Assembly: GCF_003471165.1 (NCBI RefSeq)
Contig: NZ_QRIL01000014.1
Span: 39,476-103,475 of the forward strand
Direction: 5' to 3'
Length of the DNA: 64,000 nt
DNA from: Ruminococcus sp. AM22-13
GTDB lineage: Bacteria > Bacillota > Clostridia > Lachnospirales > Lachnospiraceae
Made by a program: the position numbers and the translations under genes. The notes under the pieces are model-generated. The model was not told the origin of the DNA. It searched no databases and saw only the letters and a list, made by a program, of their open reading frames with translations. Shown here one piece after another: positions 47,013-55,843 of the stretch; positions within the stretch are counted from its first letter, which is position 1; every line of letters begins with the position of its first letter.

Positions 47013-47632
47013 CCTATATTGAAAATGTATTTCTCTGCATTGCTTCGCCCCTGTTGATCGCGGCTCTGTGTATGGGAAAGCGGCAGAGAAAATTCTTTCT
47101 GTTCTGCCTTGCCGGGATGGGTGCCTGTCTGCTTTCTGCATACATCAACACCTTTTTTGCCGCACTTTATAGAGCGGACACCTTTACCACTACTACAGAG
47201 ATCGCCCCGGTGGTGGAGGAAGTGATGAAACTTCTGCCATTGCTCTTTTATCTGCTGATATTTGAGCCGAAAAGAGAGCAGATCAAAAATACCGCCGTAG
47301 TTATAGCCCTTTCCTTTGCCACATTTGAAAACGTCTGCTACCTGATCCAAAACGGAGCCGGTCATTTTTCTTTTATTTTCTTCCGGGGTATTGGAACAGG
47401 AGCTATGCACGTGATCTGTGGTGCCATTGTCGGCAGTGGTCTTGCATATGTGTGGCAAAGAACATGGCTGAAGATTGCCGGAACCTGCGGCCTGCTGGGA
47501 GCGGCAATCACCTTTCATGCAATTTATAATCTCCTGATCGCCTACGGCGGTGCAGCACAGTATATTGCTTATCTGCTGCCTGTACTGATCCTGACAGTGG
47601 GAAAACTGATTTTCCGCAGTTCGATACAATAA
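47009..47632 (+). CDS. PrsW-family intramembrane metalloprotease
   Basis: 207-residue membrane protein with the PrsW motif set: EEVMKLLPLL (EExxK, ~70), FATFENVCYL (~105), AMHVICGAIVG (~130) and FHAIYNLL (~170), supplying the Glu and His ligands expected for zinc. In Bacillus PrsW makes the first cut in anti-sigma RsiW and frees sigma-W. The sigma factor here is three genes upstream in the same operon, so a comparable control circuit is likely. The substrate could be one or all of the three two-TM paralogues. The operon ends at the terminator at 47651. Confidence 0.85.
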   Translation: MTYIENVFLCIASPLLIAALCMGKRQRKFFLFCLAGMGACLLSAYINTFFAALYRADTFTTTTEIAPVVEEVMKLLPLLFYLLIFEPKREQIKNTAVVIALSFATFENVCYLIQNGAGHFSFIFFRGIGTGAMHVICGAIVGSGLAYVWQRTWLKIAGTCGLLGAAITFHAIYNLLIAYGGAAQYIAYLLPVLILTVGKLIFRSSIQ

Positions 47633-47650
47633 TATAACCTGATTTTTCTC

Positions 47651-47686
47651 TTTTGGGAGCTGTTTCGGCAGCTCTCAAATTTTTTT
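47651..47686 (+). terminator. Intrinsic terminator of the sigma/PrsW operon
   Basis: TGGGAGCTG (47654-47662) pairs with CAGCTCTCA (47669-47677), followed by seven or more T. Its counterpart in copy 2 is at 51590. Confidence 0.82.
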
Positions 47687-47699
47687 GAAAAAATTTAAT

Positions 47700-47755
47700 T
47701 TTCAGGTGAGAGTTTTTCGCTTTTTTTGTACCTATATAAGTGAAAGACTTTTTAG
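47700..47755 (+). promoter_or_regulatory. Conserved leader, candidate promoter read by the neighbouring sigma factor
   Basis: The block from TTTTCAGGTGAGAG through CTATATAAGTGAAAGACTTTTTAG is identical to that at 51640-51690 apart from one T in a homopolymer. It lies between a terminator and the ribosome binding site AAAGGAGG. No good sigma-A promoter is visible, so an alternative sigma promoter is likely. Confidence 0.5.
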
Positions 47756-47784
47756 GACTTTTTTGTGAAAGGAGGAAGGTAGGT

Positions 47785-48105
47785 ATGTATGATACAGAAA
47801 AGCGTATCGAATTGGTAAAAAAGCGAATGCATGAATACCACCGCCGCCAGGAGCGGCGCACAGTCTGCCGGCTGTCTGTTCTGTGTACCCTGTTATTCCT
47901 GTCTCTCGTGGGAGCAATGGGGATAATGCAAAACAAGCCAATAAACGTTACGGGAATGTACGGTACAATCCTGCTGCATGAGGACGTGGGCGGTTATGTG
48001 TTGGTGGCTGTCATTTCCTTTACTGTGGCAGTCGTGATTACCGCATTATGTATCAAATTCAGAAAAAAAGGACAAAAGAGTCAAGACGCAGAAGATCATG
48101 TATAA
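47785..48105 (+). CDS. Two-TM protein of surface cassette 1
   Basis: 106-residue protein, paralogue of the product at 46034 and about 90 percent identical to the one at 51721. It has a basic N-terminus (KRIELVKKRMHEYHRRQERR), a first membrane segment (~30-47, LSVLCTLLFLSLVGAMGIM), an outer loop with HEDVGG, a second membrane segment (~75-93) and a basic tail. ATG 47785 follows GGAGGAAGG. It is cotranscribed with the surface protein 21 bp downstream. A role in export, anchoring or sigma control of that protein is plausible, none proven. Confidence 0.8.
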   Translation: MYDTEKRIELVKKRMHEYHRRQERRTVCRLSVLCTLLFLSLVGAMGIMQNKPINVTGMYGTILLHEDVGGYVLVAVISFTVAVVITALCIKFRKKGQKSQDAEDHV

Positions 48106-48126
48106 AGAAAGGAAAAGGTGAAAAGT

Positions 48127-51100
48127 ATGAGGAAAAAATTATTGGCCGGGATGCTGGCACTTGCACTGTGTTCTACAAATATGCCCCCCCAGACCATATT
48201 TGCGGAAGAATTTACTTCCGGAAATCAGGATGTAGTGTCTGAGGAAGAAACTCCGGAGATTTTTACCAATGAAGAGCAGGAAGCGGAAGGAGAGACAGAT
48301 GAGGAACTGTCTGTATTCAGTTCAGAAGAGGTTCCTGAATTTAATGATGCCCCCGATGAGGCAATGGCTGCTGCGGAAAATGAACAAGCTGGAGAAATTG
48401 ATTTAGCTGATAACGATAAGGTTATAAACGGAGTTTATACTATAAGGTCGGCAGGAGATCACAAATTCACATGTAGCCGGGAAACAGGAAATAGAATTGT
48501 GGTTGATGGAGGGAATACTTCAGAGCAAGACAACATCAACATTTATCTTAATAAAGTAAATATCAATACATCTACTGGTCCGGCACTGCGAATAAATGTT
48601 AATGTTAAAGCTACAGTCACTATCTATTTAACAGGCACAAATAATCTTATAGCAAAGAATACATGGTATGCCGGTTTACAGAAAGCTAACACAGCTTCGC
48701 TTATAATAACAACCAAGGTTTTAGACCCTACTGCAGGAATCTTAAATGCTCATGGTAGTAGCGATGGGGATGGCGCCGGAATTGGTGGCAGTAATATTAC
48801 TATTAATAGTTGTTCTGTAATTGCTAGTTCTAAGTATGGTGCTGGAATTGGTGGCAACAAGCAAGGCGCTGGCAGTAATATTACCATTAATAGTGCTTCT
48901 GTAACTGCTAGTTCTACGGATGGTGCCGGAATTGGTGGCGGCCTTTACGGCGATGGCAGTGATATTATCATTAATAGTAGTTCTGTAACTGCTAGTTCTA
49001 CGAATGGTGCCGGAATTGGTGGCGGCGAAGGAAATTCTTGCAGTGATATTACCATTAATAATAGTTCTGTAACTGCTAGTTCTACGAATGGTGCCGGAAT
49101 TGGTGGCGGCAAGGGAGGCGCTGGCAGTAATAATATTACCATTAATGGCGGCTCGGTAAAAGCCTCTTCTGTATCCGGTTCCCCAACAAACGGAGGGAAA
49201 GAGGTTTACTGTTGTACTATTGAAAATCCCGAAAATGCGAACGTAACAATCAAAACTGGAACAGGTTCTAGTGTAAATTGGAAGCCTGTAAACCATTCCT
49301 CTCTCGACCCTGATGACACTAATCTGTATGTTTGGCTACCCAAGCTCGAAAGCAATTCTACAAACAGCTATTTGATTATACTTGACCCAGAAAACAGTTC
49401 AGAATCTCGAACACGGAATTATTCATTCGACACCGTTACCAACACATTTAAAGCTGCTCAAGTTGTTAATGATTTTATATTTAAGTCCCCTGTAAATCTT
49501 ATTTACGATGGTCAGCCTAAAGAAGCCTCATTGGAGTTTAAATTTAAACCTACACACGAAAATGACAGAACAATCTTATTGAAATATTATAAAGGTAAAT
49601 ACGAAAATATCAAAGATAACATTGATACAATCGAACCGCTCCAAGGTGCTCCTGTAAATGCAGGCACATATACCGTAAAGGCTGAGATAGGGGAAAGTAA
49701 ATCCTATTTTGAACATAAAGGATTAGTAAGTTCAGAATGGACATTTACTATAAAAAAAGCTTCTGTAGCACCAGGAGCAGATTTTAATAAAACTTCTATA
49801 TCCGTTCTATGGTCCTGTAAAAAGATCAGAGACATTACCAATCCTTTTTCGGCTGACTGGAAATGGGATAACGATGTTAATCCTGATCAGGAATTACAAG
49901 TTGGAAAACCCATTACAGCTACCGCAATTTACAATGGCGACGATAAGGGGAATTACGAAAAAGAATCTATTACTTACACAATCACCAGAAGTCAATGCAC
50001 GCACGAACACACCGCCGGACGTTATTACTCCTCTCCATCCTGTACTTCCAGCGGATATAGCGGAGATACCTACTGCACAGACTGTAATGAAACACTTTCC
50101 TATGGTTATACCATTTCCGCATACGGTCATGACTATGACAATGGCGTTATCACTACAGAACCAACTACAGAAACTGACGGAATCATAACTTACACCTGTA
50201 AACGATGCAAACATCAGGATACAAAAAACCTCGGTAAACTTGGTGACGGGGAACCTTACATTGAGGGAAGTTTTCAGAAGAAAGGCTGGGATGCTGTCAA
50301 TGATCTGATTAAGGCTTCCAAAGAAAAGGATACCATCTCCATTATCATGAATGGTGCCAGGACACTTCCTGCTTCTGTTTTATCCGGGATAAAAGGCAAA
50401 GATATTTCCCTGAACCTTGATATGGAGAATGGTTTCATCTGGAAGATCAACGGTACTTCCATTACAGCAGAAATACCTGCGGATACCGATCTTTCTGTTA
50501 CAAATACAGCAGAATATATCCCGGCAGCATTATACAGCCTGATCTCCACAAATCAGAATGATTTCGGTTTCCATCTTGGAAGAAGCGGAGCTTTTGATTT
50601 CCCGGCTGTGCTTTCTGTAAAAACAGATGCCTCCTGTGCAGGACTTATGGCAAATCTGTTCTGGTATGATGTTGAGAATGGGGTTCTGCAGTGTATCCAG
50701 ACTGTAACTGTAGGCGGTGCATTTGAGCGCAGTATTCCATATGCCGACTTTACGCTTTCCAAAGGACAGGATTATTTCATAGCATTTGGTACAGAATCTC
50801 TCAATGGCAGAGTCATTCACACAGACGGAAGTATCACAGATGAAAACGGTGCATACCTGCGACCTGCAAACACAAAGATTTCCAGCTATTCCATTGACAG
50901 AAACAAGCTCACTGTCAGACTTTCCAAAGGATGTGCCGGCGCTCAGGGTTATGACTTCGCGATCAGCAAGAAATCAGATATGCTCAAAACCGGAAAGTTC
51001 AGCAAAACAGTTTCCTCATCCGGCAAGCCACAGGCATCTTTCAGATATCTTTCAAAAGGTACCTGGTATGTGGCAGCCCGAAGCTGGGTTCTGGATGCAC

Positions 51101-51474
51101 AGGGCAATAAGGTCTATGGTTCCTGGACAAAGATCAAGAAGATCAAGATCACTGTTGTCACACCACAGCAGCCAAAGATCAGGAATATTACTGTAGAAGG
51201 AAACACTGTGACTGTTACTTACACAAAATGCAAAAATGCTACAGGTTATGAGATCCTGCTTGGAACCAAATACAAGACTTCCGCAGGTGAGAAATATCCG
51301 GTTAAGAAATATGTGAACCGTACAGAAGGCAAAAATCCCGTAACTGTAACCTTTACAAACATAAAGAAAGGCACCTGGTATGTGGCAGTACGTTCCTGGA
51401 ATAAGACCTCCAAGGATAAATCCAGAGTTTACAGTCCATATTCCACAATGAAGAAATTCAAGACAAAGAAATAG
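48127..51474 (+). CDS. Large secreted repeat protein of surface cassette 1
   Basis: 1115-residue secreted protein. The signal peptide (KKLLAGMLALALCSTNMPPQ, cleavage near FAEE) is followed by an acidic stretch (~30-95). A region of 28-residue repeats (~218-345, GAGIGGG...ITINSSSVTASSTN) resembles a carbohydrate-surface beta-helix. Ig-like domains (~440-560, VNLIYDGQPKEASLEFKF), a His/Cys segment (CTHEHTAGRYYSSPSCTSSG, TYCTDCNETL, CKRCKH), and two C-terminal FN3-like repeats (GTWYVAARSW, GTWYVAVRSW) follow. There is no LPxTG; the basic C-terminal repeats may bind the wall. ATG 48127 is favoured over GTG 48118. The signal region holds a run of seven C. Confidence 0.85.
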   Translation: MRKKLLAGMLALALCSTNMPPQTIFAEEFTSGNQDVVSEEETPEIFTNEEQEAEGETDEELSVFSSEEVPEFNDAPDEAMAAAENEQAGEIDLADNDKVINGVYTIRSAGDHKFTCSRETGNRIVVDGGNTSEQDNINIYLNKVNINTSTGPALRINVNVKATVTIYLTGTNNLIAKNTWYAGLQKANTASLIITTKVLDPTAGILNAHGSSDGDGAGIGGSNITINSCSVIASSKYGAGIGGNKQGAGSNITINSASVTASSTDGAGIGGGLYGDGSDIIINSSSVTASSTNGAGIGGGEGNSCSDITINNSSVTASSTNGAGIGGGKGGAGSNNITINGGSVKASSVSGSPTNGGKEVYCCTIENPENANVTIKTGTGSSVNWKPVNHSSLDPDDTNLYVWLPKLESNSTNSYLIILDPENSSESRTRNYSFDTVTNTFKAAQVVNDFIFKSPVNLIYDGQPKEASLEFKFKPTHENDRTILLKYYKGKYENIKDNIDTIEPLQGAPVNAGTYTVKAEIGESKSYFEHKGLVSSEWTFTIKKASVAPGADFNKTSISVLWSCKKIRDITNPFSADWKWDNDVNPDQELQVGKPITATAIYNGDDKGNYEKESITYTITRSQCTHEHTAGRYYSSPSCTSSGYSGDTYCTDCNETLSYGYTISAYGHDYDNGVITTEPTTETDGIITYTCKRCKHQDTKNLGKLGDGEPYIEGSFQKKGWDAVNDLIKASKEKDTISIIMNGARTLPASVLSGIKGKDISLNLDMENGFIWKINGTSITAEIPADTDLSVTNTAEYIPAALYSLISTNQNDFGFHLGRSGAFDFPAVLSVKTDASCAGLMANLFWYDVENGVLQCIQTVTVGGAFERSIPYADFTLSKGQDYFIAFGTESLNGRVIHTDGSITDENGAYLRPANTKISSYSIDRNKLTVRLSKGCAGAQGYDFAISKKSDMLKTGKFSKTVSSSGKPQASFRYLSKGTWYVAARSWVLDAQGNKVYGSWTKIKKIKITVVTPQQPKIRNITVEGNTVTVTYTKCKNATGYEILLGTKYKTSAGEKYPVKKYVNRTEGKNPVTVTFTNIKKGTWYVAVRSWNKTSKDKSRVYSPYSTMKKFKTKK
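48779..49165 (+). repeat. Tandem 84-bp coding repeats in the surface protein
   Basis: The sequence GGAATTGGTGGC recurs at about 48779, 48845, 48928, 49011 and 49095, a period of 84 bp (first interval 66). The repeats keep frame and encode 28 residues each. Copy number could vary between strains. Confidence 0.8.
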
Positions 51475-51589
51475 CTTCTGTTTCTTAGATGTTACTGTGG
51501 AATGATAAAATGATGTCATCTGAATATATAAAAAACAGGGCAGATCTTCCGCAGTTTCGATACAATAATATAGCTTGATTTTCCGCTTT

Positions 51590-51622
51590 TGAGAGCTGTT
51601 TCGACAGCTCTCAAATTTTTTT
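51590..51622 (+). terminator. Intrinsic terminator after surface gene 1
   Basis: TGAGAGCTGT (51590-51599), tetraloop TTCG, ACAGCTCTCA (51604-51613), then a T run. Perfect 10-bp stem. Confidence 0.88.
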
Positions 51623-51720
51623 AAAAAAATTTTATTTTCAGGTGAGAGTTTTTCGCTTTTTTGTACCTATATAAGTGAAAGACTTTTTAGACCTGTTTTT
51701 TTGAAAGGAGGATGGAAGAC

Positions 51721-52041
51721 ATGTATGATACAGAAAAGCGTATCGAATTGGTAAAAAAGCGAATGCATGAATACCACCGCCGCCAGGAGCGGCGCACAGT
51801 CTGCCGGCTGTCTGTTCTGTGTACCCTGTTATTCCTGTCTCTCGTGGGAACAATGGGGATAATGCACAGCCAGCCAATAGACATCACGGGAATGTACGGC
51901 GCAATCCTGATGCATGAGGACGCAGGCGGTTATGTGTTGGTGGCTGTCATTTCCTTTACTGTGGCAGTCGTGATTACCGCATTATGTATCAAATTCAGAA
52001 AAAAAGGACAAAAGAGTCAAGATGCAGAAGATTATGTTTGA
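51721..52041 (+). CDS. Two-TM protein of surface cassette 2
   Basis: 106-residue near-twin of the protein at 47785; most differences fall in the loop between the two membrane segments (MHSQPIDITGMYGAILMHED). ATG 51721 follows AAAGGAGGATGG. It precedes the second surface gene by 20 bp, preserving the cassette order. See the entry at 47785 for the proposed roles. Confidence 0.8.
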   Translation: MYDTEKRIELVKKRMHEYHRRQERRTVCRLSVLCTLLFLSLVGTMGIMHSQPIDITGMYGAILMHEDAGGYVLVAVISFTVAVVITALCIKFRKKGQKSQDAEDYV

Positions 52042-52061
52042 AGAAAGGAAAGGTGTAAAGT

Positions 52062-53504
52062 ATGAGAAAAAAGTGTTTCAAAAAAACTATTTCATTGGCA
52101 TTATGTATCGTCATGTCTGTAACGATGACGGGAACTCCGGTATTGGCAGACGCTTTTACAGATGGCAGCCAGTCGATAATTTCCGAGAACGCAGAGATTC
52201 CGACAGTTGATGTGGAGTCTGCTACGAACTGCGGAGATGTAGCCAGTACAGAGGAAAACCTGACAGAGCCTGCGCTCTTGTCGGAAACGGAAGAAAAGTT
52301 TGACAATCCGGAATATGCAGAATTTTCCGGCGGGAATGATGCAGAAGTTGTCAGCGAGTTTTCCGATGACAGCGTTCCGGCTGCACAGACAGGAGGAAAT
52401 AATGTTGTTTACCTGGATTCGAGGTCAGGAAATGATACAAATGATGGAAGCAGTGTAGAAAATGCCGTAGGGACTCTTGCGAAGGCTATAGCGATTGCCA
52501 ATGGTGGAATTATCTATCTGCTTAATCCTATAGACATCAATGAAAATGTCACTCTGGAGAATGTGACACTTCGTCCGGGAAGAAGCACTATGTCACATAT
52601 GCTGTATATACGGGGTGATGTAACGTTACAAAATATAATAATAAATAATATAACACCGGATGGTACGCCTTGCCAGTTCTCTGCTGATCCTATTGAGGTG
52701 GCAGGAACGTTGACTATAAAGGATGGCACTGAGATTGGACCGTTCCCGGGAAAAAGTTGTATTTATGCATTACCACATAGTACTGTAAATCTGAATGGTG
52801 GTGAAATCCAGGGAGATAAGCAGAACATAGTTGAGCGTGGCGGTGGAATATATGCGTTTAATGCAATTGTCAATGTGAATGGAGGTATAATCAGTGGACA
52901 TAGTGCAACGTATGGCGGTGGAATATGTGCGATAGAATCAAATGTAAGTTTAAAAGGAGGCAGCATTGCTGGTAATAAAAGTGGACGGGGCTCAGGTGTC
53001 TACTTGGATATGTCTAACTTGTTTATGATAGAAGAAAATGGGAAAAGCTGCCAGATCACCCAAAATACAGTAACAAAAGAACCTTCTTCTAAAGATATGC
53101 ACGGCGAAGGTGGCGGAATTTATCTGGTTTATTCTAAAGCAGAAATTTCATCTGGAACCATCAATGAAAATACAGCCATTGCAACAGCTCCTGACGAATA
53201 CGGTAATGTCTTTGGCGGATTAGGTGGTGCAATTTCAGCAAAGTATTCAGAAGTAACCATCAAAGGAGATGCAGAAATCTGTAATAACAGTGCGGGTTAC
53301 CGTGGAGGTGCGATATACACAGAGGGAACGAAAGATAATCGTTGTCTGCTTAATATAGAAGGTGGAACTATCAGCGGCAATCATGTGAATGGAAGCGGAG
53401 CCGGTATTTTCGCTCTATGTTCTAAGGGAATCAAACATAATATGGATGTGATATTTTGTGAGCGTAAGGAGTGGATAGGAATTGAAGAAAGGAGTTCAGC
53501 ATGA
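52062..53504 (+). CDS. Truncated beta-helix surface protein of cassette 2
   Basis: 480-residue secreted protein. The signal peptide (KKTISLALCIVMSVTMTGTP, cleavage near VLADA) is followed by an acidic region (~25-105) similar to that of the 48127 product (AFTDGSQSIISE against EFTSGNQDVVSE). A right-handed beta-helix (~110-450) has many GG-I/GN turns (GGEIQGDKQN, GGIISGHSATYGGGI, GGTISGNHVNGSGAGI). The last ~28 residues lose this pattern, and the frame stops 4 bp into the recombinase gene. There is no FN3 repeat or anchor, unlike the 48127 protein. I read this as a gene cut by insertion of the mobile element near 53430. Confidence 0.8.
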   Translation: MRKKCFKKTISLALCIVMSVTMTGTPVLADAFTDGSQSIISENAEIPTVDVESATNCGDVASTEENLTEPALLSETEEKFDNPEYAEFSGGNDAEVVSEFSDDSVPAAQTGGNNVVYLDSRSGNDTNDGSSVENAVGTLAKAIAIANGGIIYLLNPIDINENVTLENVTLRPGRSTMSHMLYIRGDVTLQNIIINNITPDGTPCQFSADPIEVAGTLTIKDGTEIGPFPGKSCIYALPHSTVNLNGGEIQGDKQNIVERGGGIYAFNAIVNVNGGIISGHSATYGGGICAIESNVSLKGGSIAGNKSGRGSGVYLDMSNLFMIEENGKSCQITQNTVTKEPSSKDMHGEGGGIYLVYSKAEISSGTINENTAIATAPDEYGNVFGGLGGAISAKYSEVTIKGDAEICNNSAGYRGGAIYTEGTKDNRCLLNIEGGTISGNHVNGSGAGIFALCSKGIKHNMDVIFCERKEWIGIEERSSA

Positions 53505-55423
53505 GAAGAAAAAAAGATAAAAGCAATGGCATTACTGCTTTGTATGAAAGACTGTCTCGTGATGACGATAATGCTGGAGAGAGTAACAGTATCGTTCATC
53601 AAAAGCAAATGCTTGAAGATTATGCTATAAAACATGGTTTTACGAATCTTGTTCATTTTACCGATGATGGTTGGAGTGGAGCGACCTTTGACAGACCTTC
53701 ATGGAACAGACTTGTTGAAGGTGTTAAAAACGGAGAAATCACTGCCTGTATCTGCAAAGATATGTCCAGAATCGGCAGAGACCATTTGCAAGTAGGTTTT
53801 TTCACTGACATTCTGTTTAGAGAAAAGGAAGTTCGATTTATAGCAATCAATAATGGTATTGACAGTGACCGTCAAGAAACCAGTGAGTTTGCCCCTTTTC
53901 TGAATATTATGAATGAGTGGTTTGTCAGGGACACAAGTAAGAAAATTAAAGCTGTACTGAAATCCAGAGGTTCTTCCGGCAACGCTCATACAAGTAATAT
54001 CCCACCATACGGCTATTTGAAAGACCCCGAAAACCCCGACCATTGGATTATTGATGAAGAAGCTGCTGAAGTAGTCCGCAGAATTTATCGCATGACTATT
54101 GAGGGAAAAGGACCTTATCAGATAGCAAGAGAACTTTCAGAAGAAAAAATAGAAAGACCGTCTTATTATCTTGGAAAAAAGGGACTTGGAAATCATGCAA
54201 GCAACTATGACAAAGAAAATCCGTATATGTGGCGAGGAAATCAGGTTACTACTCTGATTGCCCGACCAGAGTATATCGGAAAGACTGTCAACTTCAGGAC
54301 ATTCAAAAATTCCTATAAGGACAAAAAGACGAAAAGGGCAGATAAGGAAGATTGGGTGGTTTTTGATGATACACAAGAGCCTATTGTCGATGAAGAAACA
54401 TGGCTGCTTGCTCAAAAGTTAAGACAGAATGTAAGAAAAGCAGATCCTATGGGCGAGCCTAATGTTCTAACTGGAAAGATTTACTGTGCTGACTGTGGTG
54501 CACCGATGTATAATCACAGGCAACGAAAAGGGCGTGAAAGAATATACTATACTACCAAAGGCGAAAAGCGGATAAGCCATTCAAATCCGGCAGATTGTTA
54601 TGAATGTTCCACATATAATCTTGCTTATCAGAAGTATGACCGACATTGTACTTGCCACCATATTTCAACAAAAGCACTTAAAAGCATCATTCTGAAAACC
54701 ATACAGGAGACTTGCCATTATGTTTCTTTGAATGAGCGGGAGTTTGTTTATTCTCTGCAAGAAGAATCGGCGATGAAAGATATTGCTGTTTCTGAAACTG
54801 TAAAAAACCGCATTGAAAGAAATCAGAAGCGAGTTCACGAACTGGATATGCTTATCAGGAAAATCTATGAAGATAATGTGATTGGAAGATTGCCGGACAG
54901 ACTTTTTCAGAGTATGCTTACTGATTATGAAAATGAGCAGAACGAGCTGAACAAGATTATTGAGACTGACACCGCTGATATGCAACGGATTATAGGCGGT
55001 CAAAATAATGTGGAGCGTTTTCTAAAGCTGGTTAAAAAGTATGAGAATATTACAGAACTTACTCCTGCCATGATAAATGAATTTATCGACAAAATTCTGG
55101 TTCACGAGCCACAAGGAAAAGGTGCAGACCGCACCACAGAGGTGGAGATATATCTTAACTATGTCGGGCAATTTCAAGTACCTGTGGAGCAGCATGAACC
55201 AACCGAGGAAGAAAGGATTGCTGCTGAAAAAGAGGCGGAACGACTTCGCAGAAAACGAGAATCCAATCGTAAGTATATGAAAAAGATTCGTGAGAAATCA
55301 AAAGAATTTGCGGAGCATGAGCGTATAGCAGAAGAAAAAAGCTCTGATAGCAATGTGTGTGTTGAACAGAACGCCACAAGCAAATCAAATCGGCAAAAAG
55401 TGAAAGGAGAAAAAATAGCATGA
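53501..55423 (+). CDS. Large serine recombinase, Tn4451 TnpX type
   Basis: 640-residue site-specific recombinase that should excise and integrate the element. The N-terminal catalytic domain has the nucleophile Ser in ALYERLSRDDD and ICKDMSRIGRDHLQVGFF with conserved Arg residues. The recombinase domain (~165-290) reads PPYGYLKDPENPDHWIIDEEAAEVVRRIY. A zinc ribbon has CADCGAPM and later Cys/His pairs. A coiled coil (~420-490) and a DUF4368-like tail (ELTPAMINEFIDKILVHEP) come last. ATG 53501 follows AAAGGAG. As in Tn4451, the recombinase sits at the left end, followed by tnpV. The expected promoter would form at the circular joint. Confidence 0.94.
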   Translation: MRRKKDKSNGITALYERLSRDDDNAGESNSIVHQKQMLEDYAIKHGFTNLVHFTDDGWSGATFDRPSWNRLVEGVKNGEITACICKDMSRIGRDHLQVGFFTDILFREKEVRFIAINNGIDSDRQETSEFAPFLNIMNEWFVRDTSKKIKAVLKSRGSSGNAHTSNIPPYGYLKDPENPDHWIIDEEAAEVVRRIYRMTIEGKGPYQIARELSEEKIERPSYYLGKKGLGNHASNYDKENPYMWRGNQVTTLIARPEYIGKTVNFRTFKNSYKDKKTKRADKEDWVVFDDTQEPIVDEETWLLAQKLRQNVRKADPMGEPNVLTGKIYCADCGAPMYNHRQRKGRERIYYTTKGEKRISHSNPADCYECSTYNLAYQKYDRHCTCHHISTKALKSIILKTIQETCHYVSLNEREFVYSLQEESAMKDIAVSETVKNRIERNQKRVHELDMLIRKIYEDNVIGRLPDRLFQSMLTDYENEQNELNKIIETDTADMQRIIGGQNNVERFLKLVKKYENITELTPAMINEFIDKILVHEPQGKGADRTTEVEIYLNYVGQFQVPVEQHEPTEEERIAAEKEAERLRRKRESNRKYMKKIREKSKEFAEHERIAEEKSSDSNVCVEQNATSKSNRQKVKGEKIA

Positions 55424-55803
55424 CAGAATTGAAACCACGAATCCATGACAAAAGCAACGGTCTGGACTATGTTCTTGTGGGCGATTACTATGTGCCGGAC
55501 TTGAAGCTGCCGGAGGAACACCGCCCTATCGGTATGTGGGGCAGACTGCACAGGACATATTTGGAGCAGTACCGCCCTGCAAGGTTCTCTGCCCTCTGTT
55601 TATCCGGCAAACTGCATACTTACCTTGCTGACCTGAACGAACAGGCAACGGAAAGGTGCAGCCTTATCATTGAGCAGATGAAACAAGCCGAGGGCGTGAC
55701 CGAAACCATGAAAGCAGACAATCAGATGTTGTGGGTACAGTCCATGAACTCTATCCGTAACCGAGCCGAAGAAATCATCAGACAGGAAATGATTTACTGC
55801 TGA
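55420..55803 (+). CDS. tnpV: TnpV family transposon protein
   Basis: 127-residue protein of the TnpV family found next to TnpX-type recombinases in clostridial mobilizable transposons. The family pattern reads YVLVGDYYVPDLKLPEEHRPIGMWGRLHRTYLEQYRPARFSALCLSGKLHTYLADLNEQA. The function is unknown. It overlaps the recombinase stop by 4 bp. Base composition is richer in GC than the cargo genes that follow. Confidence 0.92.
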   Translation: MTELKPRIHDKSNGLDYVLVGDYYVPDLKLPEEHRPIGMWGRLHRTYLEQYRPARFSALCLSGKLHTYLADLNEQATERCSLIIEQMKQAEGVTETMKADNQMLWVQSMNSIRNRAEEIIRQEMIYC

Positions 55804-55843
55804 TTTTATCAAGTCCAAAACCAACAAATTTGTATCGTAAACG

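Larger units (their letters stand above)
47612..48137 (+). repeat. Duplicated segment, copy 1 (end of prsW to start of first surface gene)
   Basis: About 525 bp nearly identical to 51547-52073. It covers the last bases of the PrsW gene, a terminator, a conserved leader and the small two-TM gene up to the ribosome binding site of the surface gene. The identity extends through non-coding DNA, so duplication is recent. Confidence 0.85.
51547..52073 (+). repeat. Duplicated segment, copy 2
   Basis: Partner of 47612-48137. It even contains the tail of the PrsW coding sequence as non-coding remnant (TTCCGCAG...CGATACAATAATATA), which shows that the duplication copied the downstream side of the sigma operon. 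Confidence 0.85.

Noticed and set aside
48779..49165. Regularly spaced repeat considered as CRISPR
   Set aside because: The period is constant, the whole unit is similar, and it is in frame within a secreted protein gene.
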